A stretch of DNA of 64,000 bases from Carya illinoinensis (lineage: Eukaryota > Streptophyta > Magnoliopsida > Fagales > Juglandaceae). Below the pieces are notes generated by a model, which saw only the letters and a program-made list of their open reading frames with translations, ran no database searches and was not told where the DNA came from. Shown one piece after another: positions 35,472-48,300 of the stretch. The stretch's first letter is position 1, and every line of letters starts with the position of its first letter. The stretch is taken from positions 27,757,967 to 27,821,966 of the forward strand of contig NC_056758.1 in assembly GCF_018687715.1 (NCBI RefSeq), written 5' to 3'. The position numbers and the translations under genes were made by a program.

Positions 35472-36961
35472 TCTGCGTGACTTCTTTCATTTTCGTAGTG
35501 CTTGTTTGCTCTGGAATTTCTCTCGACGGTTGTGATTGCTCCTGTAAATTATTAATACAGCATTGAATGTGAGGCTCTCCTTATACTGGGGTAGGGAGGG
35601 AGGGAGTGTTTTGCCTGTGGATTGTGAAATATTCAGGGTTCAGCTTACGGCTGAACATGTGCTTGTTCTGTGTACCTTTCAGTAGTAGTCAACCATTTTC
35701 TAACCCCTTAGCATTTTCAGATTGGAATGAATTGTCAGTCAGAAGTCGAGTCCTGTTTCCACGTCGAACAATTTCGAAGTCTATTGAATTTGTAGGGAGC
35801 TTTGCTTTGCTTTTAAAGTTGGCGTGAAAATTCTGCATGTTTTCATCTGAAATCTCCTTTCCATTTTTTTTTTTCTTGTTTCGGAGGAAGTCAACGTATG
35901 CCTGTCTGACCCCCATTTATGCATATCGCACTATCATCACCACCCTTCCTCCTGCTTTTGCATTACATTACCCGTCCCACAAAGTGAGGTTGACGTTCTC
36001 CTGCTGCATTCTCGCTTGATAGATCTGGCGTCCATCATGTCGTTATCTCTCGCCTCATCTGATTTCTCTATGATTGTTTCTTCTCTCTCTATCCCTCTCG
36101 CAATGTAGCTCGTCACTTGAAACGTTCAAAAAACTACAATTGTCAGTCATGTCTTTTGTTTATTCATTCAATTGAGTTAGATGTCAGAGTATAGATTTCA
36201 CCTGTACTTGAGAGGGATTCTGATGGGTTTAAGTTGAGATAATAGTGGGAACCAATCCAATCATTATCCACTCCCTTTGTAATGGCATATCTTTCAAATC
36301 ACCCTTTATTTGTGCTCTAATAGTTCCAGCCTATAATTCTTCACTACATTATTCAGCCACTGTGCAAATCATGCCAAACCCAGTTGCCATTTTCTCACCC
36401 TCATATGATTAATACTTCCTTGTCTGCTCTCTTTTACACCATCTTAAAGAACACTGTAGTCACGCACGTTTTCAGCAAACTCCCTTTCTTTCACCTCGTG
36501 ACACAACCTACTCCTAGTCTTTACGCCTCCTACCCCAAATAAAATAAAAGAGAGAAAGAATTGATGGGTACCAAATGAATGTGAGTTGATCTCCTAATTT
36601 ACCGAGCTGGGACTAGTTGGTTCTCGGTTGAGCCAGAACCAGAACCAGAACAAGAACAAGACAACTCCTTTGTGATTTTGGGATCCATTGCAAAATAAAC
36701 AATAAATCAGCATAGCATGCTGTGAATAAAGCATATCTAAGAATGTTAGATGGCAATTGTTATCGTATCAAACTATCTGTTGGCACAAGTTATGTACAAT
36801 TGTAATAAAACCTAATCTAGATCAACAAACCACCACCACCCCCTACCTGTCCTGTTTCTCCTTAAAAACACACCAAGAGCTAGAGAGAGAAAGAGAGAAA
36901 AAAGAAAGAAAATACCAGGAACTAGACGTATGAATAAGACTGGAAAAAGTAGACTCAAGAC
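35472..36961. other. Intergenic between convergent genes
   Basis: It holds the 3' flank of RopGAP and of the small acidic gene. No coding exon was recognised. Confidence 0.5.
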
Positions 36962-37411
36962 TTAAGAAGCCAAGCATGCCTCCCAGAACCTCCTGCTCTT
37001 CTCCGCTTCTGTCATCAACTGATCTTTTCTTGAATCGACGGAAGCACCAGATTTCTGGTGGCCTGTTGGATTCCAATTATGTTCACTATTCCATGTTTGG
37101 CAGCTATGGGCCTCCTCTTCCTCCACCTCCTCCTCACGACCAGCGTCGTCATCTTCGTCGTCAGATGATTCATGAAGAACAAATGCTTGAGGATCACAAT
37201 CTTCGAGCTCGTTATCTCTAAGAGCATCGAACATATCATAGCTAAACGATTCTGCATCATCGTCGGCCATGGCAATGTCGACGTGGCCAACGTCACCTTC
37301 GGCGGCGGGATCACAATTATCTTGGGAGTCCCCGGTGGCTTCAAAGAGAAAGAAAGAAGAGACATCCACAAGATGATTTCTGACGTCCATAATGTTTAGG
37401 AAAGAAAGCAT
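36962..37411 (-). CDS. Small acidic plant protein of unknown function
   Basis: This is a single-exon frame of 149 codons from the ATG at 37411. A second ATG seven codons in (37390, MDVRNHLVDVSSFFLFEATG) is a good alternative, because the conserved-looking part begins there. The frame extends upstream to 37486, but those extra 25 residues look like leader translation. The protein opens with a hydrophobic stretch (HLVDVSSFFLFEATGDS). It then has a long Asp/Glu-rich middle (DDDAESFSYDMFDALRDNE, HESSDDEDDDAGREEEVEEE) and ends in a basic-then-aromatic tail (EAEKSRRFWEACLAS). I recall similar short plant proteins ending FWEACLAS, but no name or function. The acidic centre and short length would suit a nuclear or adaptor protein, which is a guess. 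Two TTCTAGAA palindromes lie upstream. Confidence 0.7.
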   Translation of the reverse strand: MLSFLNIMDVRNHLVDVSSFFLFEATGDSQDNCDPAAEGDVGHVDIAMADDDAESFSYDMFDALRDNELEDCDPQAFVLHESSDDEDDDAGREEEVEEEEAHSCQTWNSEHNWNPTGHQKSGASVDSRKDQLMTEAEKSRRFWEACLAS

Positions 37412-37636
37412 GGGTTGGTACCCCCAGAAGCTGGTGCTGATCCTCCTATACATACATACAGAAGATAGACACAGACATACAGACACTTACCAACAGGAAA
37501 ACTGAAGTGGGAGGACGTGGGTTGTCTTGTTTGACACTAAATTACGGTGGGCTTCGCTTCTTCTAGTTCTAACTTAATTGAAGGCGCTCCTTCATAAAGG
37601 AGAAGGTAACTGGTTGAAGCATTTGTCATTAGTCTT

Positions 37637-37755
37637 TTCTAGAAGGACCGAAAAAACCAAAGGGCATGCTAAAAATAATCCAGCACGCCCTTCTAGAAGC
37701 AAAAAGAAAGCAAAATGATTTATATCGATGTTCCACCGAAACCATCTAGAAGGAA
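37637..37755 (-). promoter_or_regulatory. Heat-shock-element-like cluster upstream of the acidic gene
   Basis: Perfect palindromes TTCTAGAA occur at 37637-37644 and 37691-37698, 54 bp apart. A third, imperfect site ATCTAGAAGG is near 37744. TTCnnGAA is the core of heat-shock elements bound by HSF trimers. They lie 226-345 bp upstream of the start codon at 37411, a normal promoter distance. Each has only two of the three ideal alternating pentamers, so functional binding is not certain. Confidence 0.4.
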
Positions 37756-37918
37756 AACCTCGATACCCGCCTCTCCCAATACTTGCGTGGGGCACACGTT
37801 TTTGGTGGGTGGTGGAAAATCTCTCTTTAAAATGATTCATTTGCTTTGTTTTGCTGGCTGCACTGGGTTCAGTTTGGTGTTGTAGAACGAAGTCGAAGTT
37901 AAAAGTGTAACCATTCAC

Positions 37919-40900
37919 AACTTTGTTAAAAGATAATGGTGGATAAAAGGTATACGGTGTGGTGGGATTGGAGGTTTCTTTTTTTCTTTTTTTTCCAAGG
38001 TGGGATTGGAGGTTTCTGTTTATATCCAGCTAATTATCTGCAACAGTTTTGTGTAATCAACTTTGAGTATAAAAATAAAATAAAAAACAAAAAACAAAGA
38101 CACTTTGTTAAAACGATTAGAAAAATTGTTACTAGATAAACGGTTTATTTAGATTACGTGTATGTTTAAGATTGCGGTAAAAAATATAATTTGACTTAAA
38201 ATTTATAACTTCTAATTTAAATAATAAATTCTACTATAAAAAAATTATTTACTATTCAATAATTATATGTTTAAAATATTTTTAAATATGTTATTTTTGT
38301 TTAGAAACAAATTTTAAAAAATGATTTCTGATGTAGAAATTACGATTATTTAAAATTTTAAAAATTATGACCATATTTTTAAAAGTTTGAAAATTATAAT
38401 TATCTAAAAATTGTATAAGTATTTTCGTCCATTAACAATTTTCTTAAAACTAGAGTTACATTTCATATTATCCAGAAAAGCACATTTGAGGAATGAGTAA
38501 TGTTTTACACCACACCACCATCTCACTTGCATCCTATTATATATAATGTGACACATTGATTACTATTTGATGATAAAAAAAGCATGTAATAAGTGATCAT
38601 TCAATAGTAATAAATGTGTCATATCTTATTTAGTGAGATACAAATAAGATGATAGTATAATGTATAAAATTTTCCTTGAGAAAAAGCATATCAAAATAAT
38701 ACTTTGATTCAAACGTATATTTTAACTTATTTGAAGTAAAAAGTTATTTAATTTATAATACCCAAACAACCTAATTTTTTTAAACACCAACAGGGTGAGC
38801 AACACAGCCTGCCAGGTTGAGATTACCAATTGGTAGATGGACGGACTTGATTGCATTTGAAAAAAAAAATAATAATAATTCTTTTTTTTTAAAGAGCTTT
38901 TAAAACTATTTTAACACTTTTTAATATTCTTACCATAACTCCAAATAGGTCCTACATGTTATAATACACCGGTTCTCCTTAATTTTTTTCTTTTCTCCAT
39001 TTCATATATTATCATTATTATAAAAAAAACTTTATTTATCATCATTTTTACATCATTTTCTCAACAGGTGTGGTATTAAATAATTGACTTACAAGTATAA
39101 TATAATATATAATCTCTAATTATTAAATACTACAACATAAAAGGATAATAAAAGAAATGGTGGGCAGCTAAAAGGGATTGTAGTTAAAGGTGCTATCATC
39201 CACTTTAAAAAGAGTAGTTCTAGAGTGTGGCTCCCGACACTACCCATCGAGAAAGCTAAATGCCTTTTTTTTTTTTTTTTTTTTTTTCTTTTTTTCACAC
39301 ATTTTTTTATAGCCTTCAACATTGAAAACAAATCACAATATCATTAAAAAAGACAATTATTTAATTACCAAGTCAAAAAATAAATGGTACCGGAAGAAAT
39401 GCTCATGCCGCAAAACCAGGAGCCCAAGAACTTTTCCTCTAAAAAGGGGGAAAAGCGAGTTCATTTAAGGGCGTCTAAATAGTGTTTTATTTATTTTGAG
39501 GCCCTTAAAATGAAGTAGATAAAAAAACGTTGCCCGGGGGAGGGGGGTAGAGTAGATGACTTACCAAACTGAAATAATTAAAGGCTGCGGAACGTTTTGA
39601 CAGGGAAACGGCGTCCATTATTTCTCTTCTTCGTCGTCTTCTTCTTCTTCTTCTTATTATTATTATTTAAAGAAAGAAACGATTGAAACGTGGGTTAAGT
39701 ACACAGCTCCCATGGTCCACAGCTTCCTAACATCAAAAAGAATAAAAACCCAAAAGATATCTTCAACCAAAAAATTATGTTACGGGGGTTTAGGCTGAAG
39801 TAAAATTCAATTCAATTCAATTCTCCCAAATATACCCCCACTTTTAACAGCAGCTTGACTTTTGTGACAAAATTTGACAATTGCAAATATCTCGAGCATG
39901 TATTAAATCTCCCATGTCTATCCACTTCTCTACCCTTTTACGTGTATTCAATGGACACGTAAAATCATTTGGACCCGTATCACTAACCCATCTGATTACA
40001 GCAGGTCACTCCTCGGTTGGACCGACCACGAGCTATGCCCTGACGTCTCTGATGATGTTCCATCGGACAACTATACTTTTAAAGGATTAACCAAACATTG
40101 GGCGTTCAATAATAATAATGGTTTCCACAGACAAGTAAACGAGGGTGGGGGCCGATGTCTCTGTTTTCTTATTTAGAGCCATACGAGAACCATCGTTTTT
40201 TCCGTTTTCTTGTTGGTATACCTTTGGCTCAAAGATGAAGAAAACGAACTTCTTTCTTCACTCAGTCATTTCATTCAACACACCATGATTATAATAAAGA
40301 CACAGATGTCCTACCCTCATCCTAACTTCCTCACCACCCCCAAAATTATGCTGACGGATCATATCCTTTTTCAAAAGGGTGTCGATGTAGCACTTAATGG
40401 ATTGGACATCATATCCTAATCCAGCACGAATCTAACACAGCTTTGTGATAAAGACTAGACAACTCGCCTGAAACTAATCCCCCACAATTGATGAATTTGA
40501 CATCCAAATACCATACTAGCAGTAAAATTGGACTGTTTCCGATAGGGAATATGTACCTCACATGAGAGTTGTAGATTCACCCCCACGTAAACCCCCTTTT
40601 ATCTATGCTGTGACACATTCAGCAGCTTCCATGCGCGCCAAGTAAATACATGGCCTACAAGAAGGGAGACGAAAAATTAGTCTAGAACAACCATTTCGCA
40701 ATGTTCTTTTATTGGTTCAAGATCTGAAACCATTTCTGCATATAAATCATGCTAAAAGAATCCAAAGCATTATGTACGGTATTTTTTTAGGTGCACTGAA
40801 TTGAAGTACAGAGGAGCGAGCTTGCATAATGGCATACGATGGCTATATTCACCCTGTCCTTTGTCAGAAGGTTAAACACAAATACAATCTCTTCCCATTG

Positions 40901-40986
40901 CAGAAACTTGAAAAAGAAACAAACTCAAAAGCAAGTCTATGAAGACTACGATTTACATGGTAGATTGGACAAATTACAGACTTACC
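37919..40986. other. Intergenic, AT-rich
   Basis: No gene was recognised. It contains a duplicated GTGGGATTGGAGGTTTCT (37959 and 38001), a foldback MITE at 38496-38675, and a T-run element near 39200-39420 related to segments at 24130-24345 and 57430-57620. CTT-repeat DNA lies at 39627-39655. Confidence 0.45.
38496..38675. mobile_element. Foldback MITE
   Basis: The left half, reading through TTACACCACACCACCATCTC and AATGTGACACATTGATTACT, pairs imperfectly with the right half, whose reverse complement reads TTATACATTATACTATCATC and ATATGACACATTTATTACT. Nearly the whole element could fold into one hairpin. It is non-coding. A related segment lies near 56589-56750. Confidence 0.55.
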
Positions 40987-41132
40987 AAAGCCGTACAGAA
41001 TTAAGAATTTCCATTGATAGAATATACTGCTGGTGCATACAGGATGGCCAAACCTGCTTTCACATTTTCCCTGTAAGCAGTACTGATGCCCTCAATTTGA
41101 TGGGGGGGCCTGACTGATAAATGACCAGCTCT
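40987..41132 (-). other. Candidate exon of an unrecognised minus-strand gene
   Basis: The upstream edge reads CATACTAACTTTGATTTTTCAG, a branch-point consensus (CTAAC) with a pyrimidine tract and AG. The downstream edge reads CTTTG then GTAAGT, a strong donor. The exon would be 146 bp. One frame encodes VRPPHQIEGISTAYRENVKA and ends in a stop at 41001-41003. I do not recognise it. It may be a 3'-untranslated or non-coding exon. Confidence 0.3.
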
Positions 41133-42368
41133 CTGAAAAATCAAAGTTAGTATGAAATAGGGATTTCATTTATTTTCATGCCAAAATCATTTGTCTACAG
41201 AACAACAATCATATGCTGCATGTTCTGCAACCTACATCATGTTTAACCTTTTCTAATATTGGCTATTATAACCTTTGATCTATATATTTATTTATTCATC
41301 AAAAAAAATATTGGCTATTATAACCTCTAGAAAGAATTTCGACAACACAACCAATAGATGTGAACTAACAAGTACTGAAAGTAGGGAGTATCAACACTTA
41401 GTTGAAATCTCTCCAGAAGATTGGAGTTAAAGCCAATGGGTTTCAGGTCATATTACCACCCAAAATACAGACATATCTTGTAATCTGAGTAATCCTACTA
41501 TTCTCCAACCACAGAGTGACCAAATTGAGACTGATACCATGGTACAAAGTCAAGCCCATGGAGAAGCAAGAAAAACAATATGAACAGGAACAATCATTGA
41601 GAGCAGCCTCATTCATGCGACAAACCAAGGCTTTATTCCCGAGGGTGGGGAAAAAAGATGACGAAAAAAGATGGAAAAAAAAAAAGAAGGGGCAACGTCC
41701 AGATTCCCGATAGGATCAAGCACTAAAGACCAAAACATGAAAACATGTTAAGGAGTTTCCCGATCCACAAGTCACCATCCATGCACTCGTACCTCAATGT
41801 TAAGCATCTACTAGAGTGGTGGAAAGCCATTTCAGGAACAGTTAAAGAAATAAACTTTTAAATGAATTATATAAAAAATTTAGTTGCATTTCACTCTAAT
41901 TAACAATCAAAGCTCAGATAAGTAGATCATGGGCAGATTATTTTCCCTATATGCCTTTCTAACTTCCTCATGGAATAAATAAAAAAAAGACACAAAGAAA
42001 GAGAACTCGGAATAGTTCGAGAAAGATGCATCTGAGCATAATGACAATGCCAGAACAGATGCATCTAAGCATCGTGACAGTCCAAGAATTTAGGTAGACG
42101 TGAACAATGCTGGAAAGATGGGCATGGATCAACAGATTGTATGATTACAATAAGCATCTGGTGTGAAGGAGATAAGATATTAGAAACATGCAACTAGAGA
42201 GGAAGAAATGGATAGTTGTATTTAGCTTGAACCCCAAATTGATTCATATTTGGCACCTCAAAACCGTAAAGCGCCACCCAGAGAGAGAGAAGAATTTATA
42301 GGATGAAAATTTAAACTAGATATGTTTATATCATAATGACAAGCTTAAAACTACGGCAGATAACCCCA

Positions 42369-42545
42369 AAGAGATCGCTCGAGTGCTAAGAGCCTTGGTC
42401 TTGGGGTTATGCTCCCAGCCTCCCACCAGGTCTAAGGTTTGAATCCTTCGGTACAAACAATTTCTAGAAGCCACATCTCATCGGTGAAAAACTGATGATT
42501 TACCTAACCCGTACATGGGTCCAAAGTTTAACTAGGTAAAAAAGT
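42369..42545 (+). mobile_element. tRNA-derived SINE
   Basis: The segment starts GATCGCTCGAGTGCTAAGAG and continues through CTCCCAGCCTCCCACCAGG. The RNA polymerase III B box GGTTTGAATCC lies at 42436-42446. A tail runs GATTTACCTAACCCGTACATGG. The arrangement matches plant tRNA-related SINEs I recall from Fagales. A clear target duplication was not identified. Confidence 0.65.
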
Positions 42546-42949
42546 AGTAGCATTTGCAGGTTGTGTCATAGAAAATACTATAAATAAGCAGACAATGCCC
42601 ACTCTGTCCAGACTTCTATATACATTCACCACAGGCATCGTACAGTTAGATCTTATTTTTTTTTTTTCTTTTTTCGCATTTTATCACCCGGAACCCTGAG
42701 AATTAGAATTCACAACTCAATCTAATAGACCCAGATGCTGTGTTTCAAATTATTTTCCTGATATACAAAAAAGTTCTTCAAATAGTTCTTTTACTCAAAT
42801 TTGGAATTAACAGCCATCATGTGTAAGTAACATAATGCCAACCAGCCAAAAAAATGATGCAGCAACAGTCCAGAGGAACATATTTCTAGTTAACTTGCAA
42901 AACACCTCCCAGAAGTCCTTACTAAGAAGGTGAAACTACAAGAGACGAA

Positions 42950-43018
42950 TCACTTAATGATTAAATCAACCAATTCAGCGCCAATCAAGTTCTTTTGTGC
43001 TTCTTTGGCCAAGATTTC
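42950..43018 (-). other. Candidate terminal coding exon, unrecognised gene
   Basis: After an acceptor-like GATTTTTGTCAG the minus strand encodes EILAKEAQKNLIGAELVDLI plus IK and a TGA at 42950-42952. The amphipathic helix-like composition looks like real protein, but the stretch is short and no matching upstream exon in phase was found. A second open segment at 44184-44317 is bounded by TTGTAG and CCGG-GTAAAA and contains TEDFYINWEKIEKKHFHIQP. The two do not join in phase as I read them. Confidence 0.3.
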
Positions 43019-43150
43019 CTGACAAAAATCTTTTTTTAGTAAATGATGCAAATCTTAAATCTCAGGATAAAAAAGAAGCTACATATCAACAACAATAGTT
43101 CCAAATCCAAGCACATTGATATTGGTCTGCATTCTCGAAGACAAACCAGA

Positions 43151-43202
43151 TGAAACTGTTCAAACTAAACTATTACTGAAACTGTTCAAACTAAACTATT
43201 AC
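43151..43202. repeat. 26-bp tandem duplication
   Basis: TGAAACTGTTCAAACTAAAC plus TATTAC is present twice in direct succession, without differences. Confidence 0.9.
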
Positions 43203-45381
43203 TTCTGCTTCCTTATATTTGTAAGTAGTTCCTCTTCCTCATTTTTAAACTCACTGATTGACTGAAATCATCATAATCATTTTGGGTTGTGGTTCAGCAA
43301 AGCAATTTCTAGGCATTCCTCTATCCTATGGCTAGCTATTCATGAAAGACTAGATAAGAAAGATCTTCTTCATATGTTTGATATCATATCTGAAGGTAAG
43401 TGTGTTTAATTCTTACAACTTTTTGCCTCTGTATATTTGAGCTTATAGTTTTTGCTTGTATTGCGGAGTACGGCCTAAGCTTTTGGTTTTGTAGTTGCTG
43501 TTGGCCCTTTTGTTATGTGTAGGACTTTTTGGTGCTAAGGATGAGTCCTCTAGTCAGCAAGAGTGCCACTGGGGGTTTTTTTTCCCGGGGCTATGCCATT
43601 TGCTGCTGCACTCTGTTTTATTCTTTATTCATACTTGTACACTTTGCATTACTTATTAAAAAAATAAACTTGTACACTTTGCTCCTGAAATTACAAAAGC
43701 CAACACCGCCTCTAACTTCCAAAAAGTTGCAGTGTCAGTTTTGGTAGTTTGGAGTGCAAAATATAAAACGTTGGGTGGTTGGGGGGTGCAAAGAGGTTTT
43801 TCCCAATATTGGCTGCGGGCTAAATCTAAATGAGCAACTTAAACATCCAACACAAAGACCAAGCCTGCATACCAACATTCCTGTTTCTGACATTGAAAGA
43901 TAGAAGTTTCAAGAAAGGAACATCACTTGATAATAATCTGAAAGAGTATGTGGGCTAGACAATATTTCATGATATTGATACAAAGAAAGCAAGGATATTC
44001 ATCATAATGGGAAGGAAAAAAAAACATATCAAAATATCATTATCTAAACCAGCATGGATAAAAAAGAATCTCATGGTTCAAGATGAGTTCAGTTACATGA
44101 TTGGCTAAAATTAAAAGCCTCTAACAAGGAAATTATGAGGTTTCGTAAGTCCAAAGGCACAATACCTTCCCCAATTTTTTTACCCGGTTGAATGTGAAAG
44201 TGCTTCTTTTCAATCTTTTCCCAGTTAATATAAAAATCCTCAGTCTTGCTTGGTATATCAGATTGGTTAAAGCAAGAAACCACCGACAGTGACCTGAGAT
44301 GCAGAGTCCCCAATATCCTACAACAGCAATGTTCATGCTCATAAAAACTCATTAACAAAAGCAAATTACAAACAAAAATCATGCGGACTTCAAAAAAAGA
44401 AAAACACCTGAACACCAAATGAGCCACTTACAAAACATATATTACGTCTTGAAATGAATGACTGAGAGAAGATTAGCTACTAGCATGTGATTGGGAGTAA
44501 TCAATATTCTTAAGGCAACCATATTTACCATAAGTAAGTTGATACTTATAAAAATACTATAAGTTGATGAAGATAATCAAACATATATTTGATAAACTAA
44601 ATTCAATTGCAAGCTAACTGGCTTTGAGTTACAAAAGCATGTCATGAATCCAGATGGACATGGCCACATGAGCATACGCCTCCACCAGATGAAACATGGA
44701 CAAATGGTTTAATTAACTTGCCTTTTGAAACACCCATCTCTATAAAAATCTAAGTGTGAATGCTAAATATCTACAATTTCACAGGCATGTCACACACTAC
44801 ACACACAGTAACTACAATGACTTACATAGAGGAAAAAGTGCAGAAGTAGAGCACAATGCGCTGTGGGCCTTCAATAAAGATGAACTAGAAACTTGGTATT
44901 TAACGTCGAAGAGGATAGTTTACACCTGTAAATACTTTTTTCGGTAGAGTAATAAAAATCTTACCTGTCAATATTACACTAATGAGAAAAGGAAGAATAT
45001 ATAATGAAGCACAGTTGATGTAGCAGTGTAAAAGGAAAAAAAAAATGAAGCAAAAAATCATTTTGTCGTTGATGTTTCCACAAAATTATACAGCTAACAG
45101 ATGTTCTCTGGGAAAAATCAATAAATTAATAATTAATGTCTAAATGAACTTCCATGATACATAAATTACATATTGTACTGGCACAGAATGGGCCATGAAT
45201 TACAAGTTTCTGGGGTTTCAGTCCCATGAGGCAATTACAAGTAGGATGGAGCACCGCATATAACCACAGATTTGCTTTACTCCGCTCCAAATGATGATGC
45301 TGTCGTGGCACCAATATGACCTGGTTGAATGCGACCACATATAAACAAGAATTCTGCTTTCTTCCATTACTCACCTTCAGT
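43203..45381. other. Intergenic and 3' flank of the Bruno-like gene
   Basis: No confident gene. A stretch at 43480-43665 with GCTGCACTCTGTTTTATTC and a short A-rich end looks like the 3' tail of a non-LTR retrotransposon. The candidate exon at 44184-44317 lies here. The last few hundred bases should be the 3' untranslated region of the gene at 45382-49000. Confidence 0.35.
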
Positions 45382-48300
45382 TCAATATGATTTAATCTCT
45401 TTATTATCTCTCTTAAGCTGAACCTTTAATTTTTTACCACCTAATTGGAATCCATTCATCACGGTAATGGCAGATTGAGCAGCCTCAGGTGAGTCATAGC
45501 TGACAAACCCTGAAAATAGTGAATGAAATTTTTGGGGTAAGTAAATAGTGAATGATTAGAGACAAATCTCAGAAGAACTTAAGTCAGATTGAAAGTTAAC
45601 TAGGTAATGTGATCACCAAAACATTTGCTAACACCAGTTGCTTTGTCGATAAAAACCTTAGCACTCAAGACCCTACCATATGCCTGAAAAGCATTGGCAA
45701 GCTCTTGATCTCCAAAATCTTGAGGTATGTGATAAATAAATAGATTGGCGCCAGGTGGACCTAAGTAAGAGGAGACAAAATACTTAATAACACCACCCAG
45801 ACTTCCCCCAAAAAAAAGCATCAAATAAAAAAGCAGGAAAAAAAAAAAACAAGGACAATATATAGATAACAACCTTCAACCTGACCCCCAGAACTTTTAC
45901 CAGTGTTCGAAGATGCCGTGGGATTACTGTTCACAACAGCAGGTGGCACTGACCCAAGTGAAGCACTTAGAGGCCGATGACTCATCATTCCACCAGGATA
46001 TGCCACGTGATGCTGAAGACCTGGTATCCCATGATAAGCAGAGCCCACATAACTTGCAGGAGGCATAGCATAATTTCTAGGGGTCATATTAGTGCCAAGG
46101 TCAGGCGTAACTCCACGCAAGGCATTTCCTTGGTTTATTGTGGGAATGATATTATGAAATCCAGAATGATTCTGCATTGGTGGCAGGCGGTATTGCATAA
46201 GTCCATAAGTTCCAGGAGCCTATAGAAAGAAGAGATAAATGTTACATCCTTAACTCACAAAAATAGTAGATCAAAAGTCAAAACAGTGTGAATGGCAACC
46301 ATACAAGAATGAGAATGGCAAGATAGTGCGATAATGAAGCATGGTTAGAAAGTGCCAACACGTTTTTATATGTGCCCACAAGTTCCAGCATATTACCTTA
46401 TTAGCACATATATGATAGTGAGACTCACCTGATAGCCATATCCATTATATGAAGGAACATAACCCATTGGCAAAGTTCCAAACAATGAAGGATGCTGTAA
46501 ATCAGTATTTGGCATATTAGAAGCTTGAGATTGAGCTTTCTGAGCCCTCCGAGCTTGCCTTTCTTTTTCAGTATCTGCCCATTTGACAACCAAAGGCACA
46601 CTTGATCCCTAATATAGAAGTTGACGATCAGATTTGCAGCAACCACAAAATATCCCAACTAGCTGGGGACAACTGATAACAATAGACAAGATGGTTCTAA
46701 ATGAATGGCCACCAGAATTTTATAATATCACGAACCTCCATTTTATGCTTTCCATTGATAGCCTCTAAAGCAGATATTGCTTGCTCTTTGGTCTCATACT
46801 TTAAAAATGCACAACCTACATTGTGAAAAGACATGCAGAACAACCATTGAATAGGCTGAGAACTGTTGCAGTTAAGATTTATGCGGCTTACAAGCAACCA
46901 ATCAAGAAGAAAATCCAAGATTATGAAACTAGTACCTTTACTAGTTAGCTGAGAACCTCTTAATATCTGTAAGTCTTTTATAGTTCCATATTCAGAAAAG
47001 AGATCAGAAACTTCAGCTTCCGAAACATTCTTTGGAAGCATGCCAACAAAGAGCTTGTGTTCTGGATAGCAGGGACAGCAAAAAGTTATTTAGGAAAGTT
47101 ATTTACGTAAATAAGATATGATGTACAAAGACTTCATGAAGGAGAAAAGAAAAGCATCAGGCAAGGAAGGAGAACCAAAGCAGCAACAATTCATAGTAAC
47201 CATCTTAAGTACAAAATGCATAATTAAAATGGTGAATATTTCACCTAGTCTTTCCAACTCGCCATCTGCATACTTCACTTGCAACGGGCTAGATGCCTGA
47301 ATTAGACAGAAAGATAAGGACACTTTACAATTAGAGTGAGGGAAAAAAAATAAAAAAGCATATCATACAGTAATACGAAAGAGACCATATAATAAGTACA
47401 TTAGACTCTCGGGCAAAAGACTTAGGGTGCCGAGTACTAGAGTACAAACTTACTAGCCGTCCTTTTTAATATTTTTGGCTAACTTGATTTGCATGGATGA
47501 ATTGCTACAGATCATATCACAATTGCTATACAGGCAAAGGCAAGAGCCCAAATGAGAAGCTTGCCTGGGCAATCACTTGAAGGTCCAGCAAGGCCTACAT
47601 AGGGCTCCGCCAGTCACTTTAATACCTAGGTCAGAAAATTGCCAAAGTTGCATAAGCACACATTTTTAACAACACTGGTCCATATATCAATCTGCTAGCC
47701 ATGTTCTTGGTGCACGTATCGTACAAAAAGATAAATTACAAATGATGTGAGCATAAATAAACTCTAACACAGCTCTGTATTCAATCTCAGGCTGATTGGC
47801 ATTCCCCTTACATGCCTTTAACCTTATCTAATTTTCTGCCCATTATTTCACAACCAAAAAAGGAAAATGGTTGTTCATTTCTTAGGATAATGCAAGTAGA
47901 CAATGGTTTTTCAACGTCAATTATCTCCCACTAATGAACATAAACTAATCTCACGGCACAATAATTGGCCAATTTCTCATTTCGTGTCAATACTCAGCCA
48001 CAAGTTGGATTTAATTGACTTCCTTTTAGTTTTTTTTTTATTGGCGCCTGGTGTCCAAGAACAGCATCCCGACTAATCCCGGGGGTGCTAAGGCTAATTG
48101 ACTTATTTTTAATCAAACAAGAATCTATCCAAGTATTTACTGGATGAAATCGAGTCACAGCAATCAAAGTCCATATCCTACCCGACCTTATACAAGCTAC
48201 AATGCATTTGCGTGTACATGTTCCAAACGCACACTGTAGCCATTTATTATCAGTAAATCTACCCAAGTAGACAACTTAAGCCGTTGTTTCTGAATTGAAT

